From an uncultured Sphingomonas sp. (GTDB lineage: Bacteria; Pseudomonadota; Alphaproteobacteria; Sphingomonadales; Sphingomonadaceae): 64,000 nucleotides of DNA. Of the stretch, positions 17,046 to 26,129 are shown piece by piece. Position 1 is the first letter of the stretch. Each line of letters opens with the position of its first letter. Location of the stretch: NCBI RefSeq assembly GCF_936927845.1, contig NZ_CAKZHV010000031.1, forward strand, positions 43,556-107,555, given 5' to 3'. The notes under the pieces were generated by a model that was not told where the DNA came from, made no database searches, and worked only from the letters and a program-made list of their open reading frames with translations. Made by a program: the position numbers and the translations under genes.

Positions 17046-17288
17046 TCAATGCACGTCGGGGTTAGACCCTTCGTGGATGTCGGGCAGCGTGCCCTGATCG
17101 ACGCCGTCCGCCGGACCGCCGATCAGCACGAAGCGGCGGTCGCAATAGCCGCAGTCGACGTAGCCATGCTCGTCGATCTGAAGGTAGATGCGCGGGTGAC
17201 CGAGCCCCGCACCGCCGGGAATGTCGCTGGCGCCATCGCAGGCGACGCGGGGTTGCGAGACACGGACGACTTCGAGCGGCGGATGCAT
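17046..17288 (-). CDS. zf-CHCC zinc-finger protein (NDUFS6-like)
   Basis: The 80-residue protein has the Cys-His-Cys-Cys zinc site of the mitochondrial complex I subunit NDUFS6 family: Cys17 (VACDG), His31 (GHPRIYL), Cys46 and Cys49 (VDCGYCDRRFVL). Homologues are common in alphaproteobacteria. ATG 17288 was chosen because the longer frame would start at TTG and adds non-conserved residues. The C-terminal acidic/histidine tail is of unknown meaning. Confidence 0.85.
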   Translation of the reverse strand: MHPPLEVVRVSQPRVACDGASDIPGGAGLGHPRIYLQIDEHGYVDCGYCDRRFVLIGGPADGVDQGTLPDIHEGSNPDVH

Positions 17289-17368
17289 GACCTGCGCGTT
17301 AGCAAGCACGCGCGCGACTCGCAATCATCGCCTAGCGCGCAGCCTGCGATCGGCGTACCGCGCCAGCC

Positions 17369-18316
17369 ATGACCAGTGAAGCCGCGATCTCGATCCAGAA
17401 CCTGTGCAAGACTTACGCTGCGCCCGGCCCGGGTGCGGCGGAAAAGCGCGCGCTCGACGGCGTCACCTTTGACGTGCCGCGCGGCAGCGTGTTCGGGCTG
17501 CTCGGCCCCAACGGCGCGGGCAAGTCGACGCTGATCAACATCCTGGCCGGCCTCGTGAACAAGACCAGCGGCACCGCCGCGATCTGGGGGTTCGACATCG
17601 ACCAGCATCCGCGCAACGCCAAGGCGTCGATCGGGATCGTCAACCAGGAGATCCTGTTCGATCCCTTCTTCACGCCGATCGAGACGCTGGAAATCCAGGC
17701 GGGGCTCTACGGCGTGCCCAAGCGCGAACGCCGTTCGATGGAGCTGCTGCGCGCGGTGCACCTGGAGGACAAGGCGAAGGCCTATGCGCGCACGCTGTCG
17801 GGCGGCATGAAGCGGCGGTTGATGGTGGCGAAGGCGATGGTCCACCAGCCTCCCGTGCTCGTCCTCGACGAGCCGACCGCGGGCGTCGACATCGAGCTGC
17901 GCCAGCAACTCTGGACCTACGTGCGCAGCCTCAACGACGCCGGAGTAACGGTGGTGTTGACGACGCACTATCTCGAGGAAGCCGAGGAACTCTGCGACCG
18001 GATCGCGATCATCAACGGCGGCCGCGTCATCGCCAACGAGCCCACCGCCGAGCTGGTCGGCAAGGCGCAGGAGAAGGTGGTCGCGGTGACGGTCGACCGC
18101 GACGTCGCCGATCTCCCCGACGCGTCGTGCTTCGAGAAGATCGTGCTCAAGGGTACCCGCACGCTCGAGATCACTTATTCCAAGGACCGCGTAAACGCGG
18201 GCGAGGTGCTCGCCGCGGTGCAGCGGGACGGGCTCGGTATCGTCGACGTGACCACCAAGGAAGCCGACCTGGAGGACGTGTTCCTGAGCCTCACCCGCGC
18301 CGCCAACGCGGGCTAG
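17369..18316 (+). CDS. ABC transporter ATP-binding protein (ABC-2/YadG type)
   Basis: The 315-residue ATPase has Walker A GPNGAGKST (46-54), signature LSGGM (143-147), Walker B VLVLDEPT (163-170) and the H-loop VVLTTHYLEEAEELCD. The C-terminal 90 residues form the extra domain seen in export-type ABC-2 ATPases such as YadG. No permease gene is adjacent: the next gene is on the other strand. The partner must be encoded elsewhere, and the substrate is unknown. Confidence 0.9.
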   Translation: MTSEAAISIQNLCKTYAAPGPGAAEKRALDGVTFDVPRGSVFGLLGPNGAGKSTLINILAGLVNKTSGTAAIWGFDIDQHPRNAKASIGIVNQEILFDPFFTPIETLEIQAGLYGVPKRERRSMELLRAVHLEDKAKAYARTLSGGMKRRLMVAKAMVHQPPVLVLDEPTAGVDIELRQQLWTYVRSLNDAGVTVVLTTHYLEEAEELCDRIAIINGGRVIANEPTAELVGKAQEKVVAVTVDRDVADLPDASCFEKIVLKGTRTLEITYSKDRVNAGEVLAAVQRDGLGIVDVTTKEADLEDVFLSLTRAANAG

Positions 18317-18335
18317 GGCGCGGGGGCGGTCTCGA

Positions 18336-19256
18336 TCAGCCGAGCCGCACCCAACCTTCCCCCGCGTCGCGCCGCTCGGCGGGGTCGATGCAGGCCGCTA
18401 GGATTTCCGCCGACTCGACCAGCCGCGGGCCCGGGCGGTTGAAGAAATGGTGCCCGTCGGCGACGAACACGCGGTTGTCGCGCACCGCCTTCAGGTCGCG
18501 CCAGCGCGGATGGTTCACGACCGGCCCCAGCTCACGCATCGTTTGCGGAATCTGGTAACCGCACGGCATCATCACGATCACGTCGGGATCGGCCTCGGCC
18601 AGCGCGTCCCATTCCAGCCACGGCGAATGCTGCCCGGCGGCGGCGAACAGCGGCTCGCCGCCCGCGATCCTGACCAGCTCGGGCACCCAGTTTCCCGCCG
18701 CCATCAGCGGCTCGGTCCACTCGATCGAGGCGACGGTCGGCCGCTCGCCGGAGGCCGCGACGCGTGCCTCGAGCGCCGCCATCCGCTCCTTGAGTGCCGC
18801 GACCGCCGCCGCGGCCTCTGCCTCGCGCCCGGTCGCCTGCCCGACGCGCGCGAAATCGCCCCACACGTCCGACAGGTCGTCGGGGGCGAGCGACACCAGC
18901 ACCGGCTGCGTACCCGTCCATTGGTCGAGCGCGTCGACCAGGTCGGCGGGCGTCACCGCGCAGACCGCGCACTGCGACTGCGTCAGGATCACGTCGGGGC
19001 GGATGGCGCGTAGCCGCTCGGTATCGACCGCGTAGACCGACAGGCCCTGGCGCACGATCTCCTGCACGCGCACGTCGATCTCCAGCGACGTCAGCCCCTT
19101 CTCCAGCTTGGTCGAGGTCAGCACCGGCAGGTCGCCGACGAAGCGCGGAAAGTCGCACTCGTGGCTGCGCCCGAGCAACTGTTCGCCTAAGCCCACCGCC
19201 ACCGCGATCTCGGTCGCGCTCGGCAGCAGCGAGACGACGCGCAAGGGAGCGCTCAT
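18336..19256 (-). CDS. BtuF-like cobalamin-binding protein
   Basis: The 306-residue protein belongs to the helical-backbone metal/B12 receptor fold. It has RVVSLLPSATEIAVAVGLGE, the LLGRSHECDFP segment, LTQSQCAVCAVTPADLV and VMMPCGYQIPQTM, all typical of the BtuF-like group of proteobacteria. No signal peptide is obvious: the chain starts MSAPLRVVSLLPSA. It may be anchored otherwise or act in the cytoplasm. It overlaps the upstream membrane-protein gene by ATGA, implying a joint function. No BtuC/BtuD genes are present. Confidence 0.75.
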   Translation of the reverse strand: MSAPLRVVSLLPSATEIAVAVGLGEQLLGRSHECDFPRFVGDLPVLTSTKLEKGLTSLEIDVRVQEIVRQGLSVYAVDTERLRAIRPDVILTQSQCAVCAVTPADLVDALDQWTGTQPVLVSLAPDDLSDVWGDFARVGQATGREAEAAAAVAALKERMAALEARVAASGERPTVASIEWTEPLMAAGNWVPELVRIAGGEPLFAAAGQHSPWLEWDALAEADPDVIVMMPCGYQIPQTMRELGPVVNHPRWRDLKAVRDNRVFVADGHHFFNRPGPRLVESAEILAACIDPAERRDAGEGWVRLG

Positions 19257-19786
19257 GCGGCGCGCGGCGCGGCCGCGTACCAGCGCGGCGCCGCGCGCAT
19301 CAGGACCACGTGGAGCGCGGCCAGCACGCCGCACCACAGTGCATCGTTGGCGAACAGGCGCAGGATGATCGCGGGGGTGAAGGTGCCCGTCCCGCCGACC
19401 GCGAGCGCAAACGCGTAGAGCAGCGCTTCGTCGAGCACGAACGCCGCCGCGAACACCGCCAGCGCGCGTGGCAGTGTGACGTCGCCCGCGAAGGCGGCGC
19501 GCGCGAACAGTCCCGCTGCGACGCTCGCCACTCCCAGCGCCACGCCCCAGGCGAGCGCGTAGCCGTCGAGCGGATAGCCGAGCAGGCCGAAGCCGAGGAT
19601 CTGGTTCACACCCCACGCGCCGAGGATCGTCACCAGCATCGCGGGCGTCCGCATCGTCGCCGCCGCGATCACCGCCAATCCGACGAACGGCATCATGCAC
19701 GCGGTCGCGAGCGTGCCGAGGATCGTCGCCGCGGCGAGCGTCAGCGGCCAGGCGATGTCGCGTGTGGCGACGTTCGAGGCGGACAT
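19253..19786 (-). CDS. Six-helix membrane protein, partner of the BtuF-like protein
   Basis: The 177-residue, strongly hydrophobic protein has about six predicted membrane segments beginning at WPLTLAAATILGTLA. Size and topology resemble S components of ECF transporters and the BtuM cobalamin transporters. Two cysteines lie in or near helices (TACMMPFVG, ALWCGVLAAL). This likeness is structural intuition, not a demonstrated homology. GGGAG six bases before ATG 19786 supports this start. Coupling to the BtuF-like gene suggests uptake or salvage of a corrinoid. Confidence 0.6.
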   Translation of the reverse strand: MSASNVATRDIAWPLTLAAATILGTLATACMMPFVGLAVIAAATMRTPAMLVTILGAWGVNQILGFGLLGYPLDGYALAWGVALGVASVAAGLFARAAFAGDVTLPRALAVFAAAFVLDEALLYAFALAVGGTGTFTPAIILRLFANDALWCGVLAALHVVLMRAAPRWYAAAPRAA

Positions 19787-20057
19787 GCGTTTCTCCCGTT
19801 TCACGCTCGCCGACTAGCCGCTGGTGCGCGGATTGCCCAGCCTGACTGCATCTTCTCCCCTCCCGGGTGAGGGAGGAGAGTTGACGAGCGGATCGGCTGA
19901 ACGACCACGCCGGGACTGTCCTACGTCAATCACTTGGTGCACAGACCTGCGCCATGCATCCGCTCGCCTCCTCGATCGTGTTCACCCCGCCGACGCGCGC
20001 ACGCACGCACGCGCGTAGGTGCGACCTTTGTGACCTTTCGCGCGTCGGAGCCGGCGC

Positions 20058-21644
20058 GTGAGCGTGGCGGGCAGCGACGTGCTGATCGTCGGTTCCGGCG
20101 CGGCGGGCCTCACCGCGGCGCTCAACCTCGCCGATCGCTTCCGCGTCACCGTGCTCGCAAAAGGCGCGCTCAACGAAGGCTCGACCGCCTGGGCGCAGGG
20201 CGGGATCGCTGCGGTGCTCGAACCCGGCGACACCTTCGCCAACCATGTCGAGGACACGATGGTCGCGGGCGCGGGGTTGAACGACCGCGACGTGGTCGAG
20301 TTCGTTGTCGGCGAGGCGCCGGAGGCGATCGCGCGGCTGCGCGCACTGGGCGTGCCGTTCGCCGAGGAAGCGGGCGCGCTCCACCTGACGCGCGAGGGCG
20401 GCCACTCGCACCGCCGCATCGTCCACGTCGCGGATGCGACCGGCTGGGCGGTGCAGGAAGCGCTGCAGCGCGCGGCGGAGGCGCACCCGAATATCACGCT
20501 CTTGCCCGACCGCTGCGCGGTCGACCTCGCCACCAGCCGGCACGAGGAGCGTTACTCGGGCGCGGGCAACGTTTGGGGCGTCTACGCGCTCGACCGCGCG
20601 TCGGGGACGGTCGAGCTCCACACCGCGCGCGCGACGATCCTGGCGACCGGCGGGGCGGGGCGCACCTATCTGTTCTCCACCGCGCCCAGGGGCGCGACCG
20701 GCGACGGCATCGCGATGGCGTGGCGCGCGGGTTGCCGCATCTCCAACATGGAGATGATGCAGTTCCACCCGACCTGCCTCTACAATCTGGAGGTCAAGAA
20801 CTTCCTGATCACCGAGGCGGTGCGCGGCGAGGGCGGGCGGCTGATCAACCCGGCGACGGGCAAGCGTTTCATGGCCTATTACGATCCCGAGCGGATGGAG
20901 CTTGCGCCACGCGACGTGGTGGCGCGCGCGATCGACGCGGAGATCAAGCGCTACGGCCTCGACTGTGTCCACCTCGACATCAGCCACCAGCCGGCGGATT
21001 TCGTGCGCGAGCATTTCCCCAACATACAGGAGAAGTTGCTGGGGCTAGGCATCGACATGACGGTGCAGCCGATCCCGGTCGTGCCGGCGCAGCATTACAC
21101 CTGCGGCGGGATCGTGGTCGACCGCGACGGTCGCACCGATTTGCCCGGGCTGTACGCGGCGGGCGAATGTACCGAGAGCGGGCTGCACGGCGCCAACCGC
21201 CTCGCCTCCAACTCGCTGCTCGAATGTTTCGTCTACGGCGAGGCGGCGGCGCGCCACATCGCGGCATGCTGGGACACGCTGCCTGCTGTGCCCGCGATCC
21301 GGCCATGGGACGAGAGCCGCGTCACCGATTCGGACGAGGAGGTGGTGATCAAGCAGAACTGGACCGAGATCCGCCGCTTCATGTGGAATTACGTCGGCAT
21401 CGTGCGCACCACCAAGCGGCTGCAGCGCGCCAAGCGGCGCATCGACCTGCTCACGCAAGAAGTCGAGGAGCATTACGGCCATTTCCGCGTGACGCCTGAC
21501 CTGATCGAGCTGCGCAACCTGATCCAGACCGCCGACCTGATCGTCCGCTCCGCGCTTCACCGCCACGAAAGTCGCGGGTTGCATTTCACGCTCGACTATC
21601 CCGACACGCTCCCGCAAGCGGTCGATACCGTGCTGGTGCCGTGA
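20058..21644 (+). CDS. nadB: L-aspartate oxidase NadB
   Basis: The 528-residue flavoenzyme oxidises L-aspartate to iminoaspartate, the first step of NAD biosynthesis. The FAD-binding start is VLIVGSGAAGLTAALNLA. STAWAQGGIAAVL, REGGHSHRRIVHVADATGWA, MEMMQFHPTCLY, HYTCGGIVVD and ESGLHGANRLASNSLLE are family signatures. The start is a GTG. NadA and NadC are not adjacent. The gene is divergent from the BtuF/membrane pair. Confidence 0.95.
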   Translation: MSVAGSDVLIVGSGAAGLTAALNLADRFRVTVLAKGALNEGSTAWAQGGIAAVLEPGDTFANHVEDTMVAGAGLNDRDVVEFVVGEAPEAIARLRALGVPFAEEAGALHLTREGGHSHRRIVHVADATGWAVQEALQRAAEAHPNITLLPDRCAVDLATSRHEERYSGAGNVWGVYALDRASGTVELHTARATILATGGAGRTYLFSTAPRGATGDGIAMAWRAGCRISNMEMMQFHPTCLYNLEVKNFLITEAVRGEGGRLINPATGKRFMAYYDPERMELAPRDVVARAIDAEIKRYGLDCVHLDISHQPADFVREHFPNIQEKLLGLGIDMTVQPIPVVPAQHYTCGGIVVDRDGRTDLPGLYAAGECTESGLHGANRLASNSLLECFVYGEAAARHIAACWDTLPAVPAIRPWDESRVTDSDEEVVIKQNWTEIRRFMWNYVGIVRTTKRLQRAKRRIDLLTQEVEEHYGHFRVTPDLIELRNLIQTADLIVRSALHRHESRGLHFTLDYPDTLPQAVDTVLVP

Positions 21645-21815
21645 AAAGCGAGCCGCGTCAGGTGCTTGTCGCTGCCGCCGGCTTGCGTGCACGGTCGGAC
21701 GTCACAACATCTCGTCTTGCGGATCGGGTGAATGGTCGCAATCGTGCGGGCGGGCCATTGCCGAGCGGGTTCTGCTCGGGGCAACGATCGCGGAGCGGGC
21801 GAGGTTTGGTCAAGA

Positions 21816-22946
21816 ATGCGTAACGGTGGGGTTTTCGGGGCGGCGGCGCTGTCGCTGATGGCGGCGTGCAGCGGCGGGGTGGTGCCGAACCCCGGCGGCC
21901 GCGCGCCGCTCGCGGCCGAGACGCAGGCATATGCCGCGCCGATCGTCAGCTTGTCCGTTCCTGCGACGCGTCCGCTGCCGGTGACGAACGCCGCGCCCGC
22001 CCGCCTGCGTGCCGAGGTCGACCGGTTGATCGGCGAGTTCCCCGGCAAGGCGGGTGCCGCGATCCGCGCGGTCGACGACGGCTGGACGGTGCAGCGCGGC
22101 GGCGCGCTAAGCCTGCCGCAGCAGAGCGTCAGCAAGCTGTGGGTCGCGCTCACCGTGCTGTCGCAGCGTGACGAGGGCAAGCTCAGGCTCGACGATCCGG
22201 TGCTCGTCACCGCACAGGACCTGACCTTGTTCCACCAGCCGATCGCCAGTCTGGTGCGCGGCGAAGGGTATCGTACCACCGTCATGGGGCTGCTGACGCG
22301 CGCGCTGACGCAGAGCGACAACACCGCCAACGACCGGCTGCTCACGCTGGTCGGGGGACCGAGCGCGGTGCGCGCGTTCATCGCGCAGCATCAACTGGGC
22401 GCGATCCGCTTCGGCCCGGGCGAACGGCTGCTACAGAGCGGTACCGCCGGGCTCACCTGGAACCAGTCGATGGCGATGGGCCGCGGGTTCGAGGCGGCGC
22501 GCGCGCGACTGTCGCCCGAGGTGCGCGCCGCGGCGATGCAGCGCTACATCGACAATCCGCCCGATGGCGCGGCCCCGCTCGCGATCGCCGACGCGCTCGC
22601 GCGGCTGGCGCGCGGCGAGTTGCTGAGCGAAACCTCGACCCGCGTCATGCTCGACACGATGGGCGCGTCGGTGACGGGCCGCGCGCGTCTGCGTGCCGCG
22701 CTGCCTGCGGGATGGAAGATCGCGCACAAGACCGGCACGGGACAGGAACTCGCCGGGCGCAATGCCGGGTTCAACGACGTCGGCCTGCTGACCGCACCCG
22801 ACGGCAAGCGCTACGCGGTCGCGGTGATGATCGGTGACACGCGCACGCCGATGCGCGTACGCCAGCAGTTGATCCAGAACGTCTGCGCTGCGCTCACCGG
22901 TGGCCGGGTCGCCGGGGCGGTCAGCGAAGACGCGAGCGACGGCTGA
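21816..22946 (+). CDS. Class A beta-lactamase-like serine hydrolase, lipoprotein
   Basis: The 376-residue protein starts MRNGGVFGAAALSLMAAC, a lipobox with Cys18, so it should be anchored in a membrane. The catalytic motifs are SVSK (Ser-x-x-Lys), SDN in TQSDNTAND, GERLLQ at the spacing of the omega-loop ExxLN motif (Glu166 kept, Asn170 replaced by Gln), and HKTGTGQ. These place it in the class A/PBP-like family. Penicillin hydrolysis is plausible but unproven given the altered omega loop. Upstream in-frame codons to 21732 lack a signal and were excluded. Confidence 0.82.
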   Translation: MRNGGVFGAAALSLMAACSGGVVPNPGGRAPLAAETQAYAAPIVSLSVPATRPLPVTNAAPARLRAEVDRLIGEFPGKAGAAIRAVDDGWTVQRGGALSLPQQSVSKLWVALTVLSQRDEGKLRLDDPVLVTAQDLTLFHQPIASLVRGEGYRTTVMGLLTRALTQSDNTANDRLLTLVGGPSAVRAFIAQHQLGAIRFGPGERLLQSGTAGLTWNQSMAMGRGFEAARARLSPEVRAAAMQRYIDNPPDGAAPLAIADALARLARGELLSETSTRVMLDTMGASVTGRARLRAALPAGWKIAHKTGTGQELAGRNAGFNDVGLLTAPDGKRYAVAVMIGDTRTPMRVRQQLIQNVCAALTGGRVAGAVSEDASDG

Positions 22947-22954
22947 TCCCCTTC

Positions 22955-22980
22955 CCGTCATCCCGGACCTGATCCGGGGT
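22955..22980. repeat. REP-like intergenic palindrome, copy 1
   Basis: The sequence cgtcatCCCGGAcctgaTCCGGGgt forms a six-bp stem with a five-base loop just after the beta-lactamase-like stop. The cgtcatcccgga...tccggg motif is a widespread intergenic repeat in alphaproteobacteria, and a related copy is at 27673-27696. It may also act as a transcription barrier. Confidence 0.6.
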
Positions 22981-23090
22981 GGCGGCTGTGAGTTGGGCGA
23001 ACCGCCGGCCCGCGTTGCCGATCCGCCACGCCGTGGCACCATCGCGCCGCACCTGTTTCGCTGCCACGCGAAACCGCCTAAGTGCCGTCC

Positions 23091-25874
23091 ATGCCGCATC
23101 TCTACCTCGTCGACGGTTCGGGCTACATCTTCCGCGCCTATCACCGCCTGCCGCCGCTCACCAACAAGCATGGCGAGCCGGCCGGCGCGGTCTACGGTTA
23201 TGCCTCGATGCTGTGGCGGCTGGCGGACGACCTGCACAAGGCCGACGGCCCGACGCACATGGCGGTCATTCTCGACAAATCGTCGGTCACGTTCCGCAAC
23301 GAGATGTACGACGGTTACAAGGCACACCGCCCGCCGCCGCCCGAGGATCTGGTGCCGCAATTTCCCATGATCCGCGACGCGACCCGCGCCTTCTCGCTGC
23401 CGTGCATCGAGGAACAGGGGTGGGAGGCCGACGACCTGATCGCCAGCTACGCCAAGGCGGCGTTGGCGCAAGGGTGGCAGGTGACGATCGTCTCCTCCGA
23501 CAAGGATCTGATGCAATTGGTCGAGGACGGCAGCCTCGACATGCTCGACACGATGGCCAACCGCCGGCTGGGCGAGGCGGATGTCGAGGCGAAGTTCGGC
23601 GTGCCGCCCAAGAAGGTCGGCGAGGTGCTGGCGCTGATGGGCGATTCGGTCGACAACGTGCCCGGCGTCCCCGGCGTCGGCCCCAAGACCGCGGCCAAGC
23701 TGATCCAGGAGTTCGGCGACGTCGAGGGCGTGCTGGCGGCGGCGCCCGAGATGAAGAAGAGCAAGTTGAAGGACAATCTGCTCGAACACGCCGACAATGC
23801 GCGGCTGTCGAGGCGGCTGGTCGAGCTCGCCTGCGACGTGCCGCTGCCCGAGCCGCTGGAGGATCTGGCGCTCAAGGGCATCCCCGAGGCGCCCTTGCGC
23901 GCCTTCCTCGAACATCACGGCTTCAAGTCGCTGCTGTCGCGGCTCGGGCAGGTCGCCGATGCACCGACGCCGGAGGCGAAGGTGCCCGGCGTCCAGTTCG
24001 ACGACGAACCCGCGTGCAACCACGACGGCTACGAGACGGTCGTCGACGAGGTGAAGCTCGGCGAATGGATCGCCGCCGCGCATCATCAGGGCTGGGTCGC
24101 GCTCGATACCGAGACGACGGGCAAGGACCCGATGGCCGCGACGCTGGTCGGCATCTCGATCGCGCTCGCCCCCAACCGCGCCTGCTATGTTCCGATAGGA
24201 CACGGCGGCAGCGACATGTTCGCCGAGCGCCCGGCACAGCTCGACGCCGCGCTGGTGCTGGGCAAGCTCAAGCCACTCCTGGAAGACGCGGGCGTCCTCA
24301 AGGTCGGGCACAATTTCAAGTACGACCTGATCGTGCTCGACCGCGCCTACGCCGCCGCCGGGCTGGGTGCGGTGACGATCGCGCCCATCGACGACACGAT
24401 CGTGATGAGCTTCGATCTCGATGCGGGACTGCACGGTCACGGCATGGACGAGCTCGCCGCGACGCACCTCCAGCATTCATGCATCGCCTACAAGGACGTG
24501 GTCGGGACGGGCAAGAAGGCGCTCGGCTTCCACGAGGTCGATCTGAAAGCCGCGACCCGCTACGCCGCGGAGGACGCCGACGTGACGCTCCGGCTGTGGC
24601 GGCGATTCAAGCCGCGTCTGCCCGCGGAGAGCGCCACCCGCGTCTACGAGATGGTCGACCGCCCGCTCGTCCCCGTCATCGCGCGCATGGAGCAGCGCGG
24701 CATCACCGTCGACCGCGAGCGGCTGGCGGCGCTCTCGGCCGACTTCACGACGCAGATCGCCGGACTGGAAACGGTGATCCACGACCTGGCGGGCGGCGCG
24801 TTTACGATTGGCAGCCCCAAGCAACTGGGCGACGTGCTGTTCGAGCGGCTGGGCCTGAAAGGCGGGCGCAAGGGCAAGAGCGGGGTTTATTCGACCGACG
24901 TCAACGAACTCGAACGCCTCGCCGCGGACAAGGAGTCGGCGGGCGCGGAGATCGCGCGCCGCGTGCTCGACTGGCGCGGGCTCACCAAGCTCAAGAACAC
25001 CTACACCGACACGTTGCAGGAACAGATCAACGCCGACACGGGCCGCGTCCACACCAGCTACTCGCTGACCGGCGCGCAGACGGGACGGCTGTCGTCGTCC
25101 GACCCGAATTTGCAGAACATCCCGATTCGGCAGGAGGTCGGCCGCCAGATCCGCGACGCGTTCGTAGCAAAGCCCGGGCACGTCATCCTCGCCGCCGATT
25201 ACTCGCAGATCGAGCTGCGTTTGGCCGCGCACATGGCCGACGTGCCTGCCTTGAAGCAGGCGTTCGCGAACGGCGACGACATCCACAGCCTGACCGCGCA
25301 GGAGCTGTTCGGCGAGGTGACGCGCGACAACCGCGCGCGCGCCAAGACGATCAACTTCGCGATCCTTTACGGCATCAGCCGCTGGGGGCTCGCCGGCCGG
25401 CTCGACATCTCGGCGGACGAGGCGCAAGCGATGATCGACCGCTATTTTGATCGCTTCCCCGGCATCAACCGCTACATCGCGGAAACGCTGACGGGCGTGC
25501 GCGAGCACGGCTTCACGACCACGCTGTTCGGGCGCAAGACGCACTTCCCGCGCATCCGCAGCAAGGTGCAGAACGAGCGCCAGGGCGCCGAGCGCGCCGC
25601 GATCAACGCGCCGATCCAGGGAACCAGCGCCGACATCATCAAGCGCGCGATGGTGCGGATGGAACCCGCACTCGCCGCCGCGGGCCTCGCGAATACGTAC
25701 ATGCTGCTCCAGGTCCACGACGAACTGGTGTTCGAGGTGGCCGAGGGCGAGGTCGAGGCGGCACGCGGCGTGATCGAGCACGTCATGGCGACCGCCGCCG
25801 AGCCCGCGGTCACGCTCGACGTGCCACTCGGCGTCGAGATCGGCACGGGGGCGAGCTGGGGAGCGGCGCATTGA
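23091..25874 (+). CDS. polA: DNA polymerase I
   Basis: The 927-residue protein has three intact activities. The 5' nuclease domain (about residues 1-290) contains the GVPGVGPKTAAKLIQEFG helix-hairpin-helix. The 3'-5' exonuclease (about 320-510) has Exo I LDTETTGKD, Exo II VGHNFKYDLIVLD and Exo III YAAEDADVTLRL, so proofreading should be active. The polymerase has motif A DYSQIELR, motif B RAKTINFAILYG and motif C LQVHDELVFE. ATG 23091 was preferred to the in-frame GTG at 23082; both precede the conserved LYLVDGSGYIFRAYH. Confidence 0.97.
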   Translation: MPHLYLVDGSGYIFRAYHRLPPLTNKHGEPAGAVYGYASMLWRLADDLHKADGPTHMAVILDKSSVTFRNEMYDGYKAHRPPPPEDLVPQFPMIRDATRAFSLPCIEEQGWEADDLIASYAKAALAQGWQVTIVSSDKDLMQLVEDGSLDMLDTMANRRLGEADVEAKFGVPPKKVGEVLALMGDSVDNVPGVPGVGPKTAAKLIQEFGDVEGVLAAAPEMKKSKLKDNLLEHADNARLSRRLVELACDVPLPEPLEDLALKGIPEAPLRAFLEHHGFKSLLSRLGQVADAPTPEAKVPGVQFDDEPACNHDGYETVVDEVKLGEWIAAAHHQGWVALDTETTGKDPMAATLVGISIALAPNRACYVPIGHGGSDMFAERPAQLDAALVLGKLKPLLEDAGVLKVGHNFKYDLIVLDRAYAAAGLGAVTIAPIDDTIVMSFDLDAGLHGHGMDELAATHLQHSCIAYKDVVGTGKKALGFHEVDLKAATRYAAEDADVTLRLWRRFKPRLPAESATRVYEMVDRPLVPVIARMEQRGITVDRERLAALSADFTTQIAGLETVIHDLAGGAFTIGSPKQLGDVLFERLGLKGGRKGKSGVYSTDVNELERLAADKESAGAEIARRVLDWRGLTKLKNTYTDTLQEQINADTGRVHTSYSLTGAQTGRLSSSDPNLQNIPIRQEVGRQIRDAFVAKPGHVILAADYSQIELRLAAHMADVPALKQAFANGDDIHSLTAQELFGEVTRDNRARAKTINFAILYGISRWGLAGRLDISADEAQAMIDRYFDRFPGINRYIAETLTGVREHGFTTTLFGRKTHFPRIRSKVQNERQGAERAAINAPIQGTSADIIKRAMVRMEPALAAAGLANTYMLLQVHDELVFEVAEGEVEAARGVIEHVMATAAEPAVTLDVPLGVEIGTGASWGAAH

Positions 25875-25886
25875 GGGGGCGCTTGA

Positions 25887-26129
25887 ATGTATCGTGAGCA
25901 GATGCAGCTTTGGGTGCGTGAGTCACTCGGTGAGCTAGGCGGAGAGGCCAAGATCATCGACGTAGCTAAGCATATCTGGTTGCGCCATGAAGACGACCTG
26001 CGGCAGGCAGGTGATGCTTTCTATACATGGCAATACGACATGCGCTGGGCGGCGGATCAGCTTCGCCGCACCGGGAAGCTTGCCTTACGCAAGGAAGGAT
26101 CGCGCAGCATCTGGAGCCTTAAGGCTTAG
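25887..26129 (+). CDS. Small protein, possible winged-helix fold
   Basis: An 80-residue protein of unknown function. The pattern is helix (REQMQLWVRESLGELG), helix (AKIIDVAKHIWLRHEDDLR), helix (WQYDMRWAADQLRRTGKL) and a hairpin (LALRKEGSRSIWSL). This is the order of a winged-helix DNA-binding domain like those at the N-terminus of Mrr-type proteins. It lies between polA and the flippase; its stop directly abuts the flippase ATG, suggesting co-transcription. Confidence 0.6.
   Translation: MYREQMQLWVRESLGELGGEAKIIDVAKHIWLRHEDDLRQAGDAFYTWQYDMRWAADQLRRTGKLALRKEGSRSIWSLKA

Noticed and set aside
19787..20057. Possible cobalamin riboswitch upstream of the BtuF-like pair (an AGTCAGG motif on the minus strand and an AGACCTGC motif on the plus strand).
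   Set aside because: Neither strand gives the full B12-box plus the GCCACTG core in the right order and spacing. The 19862-19886 region is only an imperfect GC hairpin. A covariance-model search would decide.
22431..25871. Two very long minus-strand frames (about 680 and 460 codons) under the lactamase-like gene and polA.
   Set aside because: They are opposite a fully conserved polA. The composition is the usual antisense pattern of GC-rich codons, with no recognisable motif.
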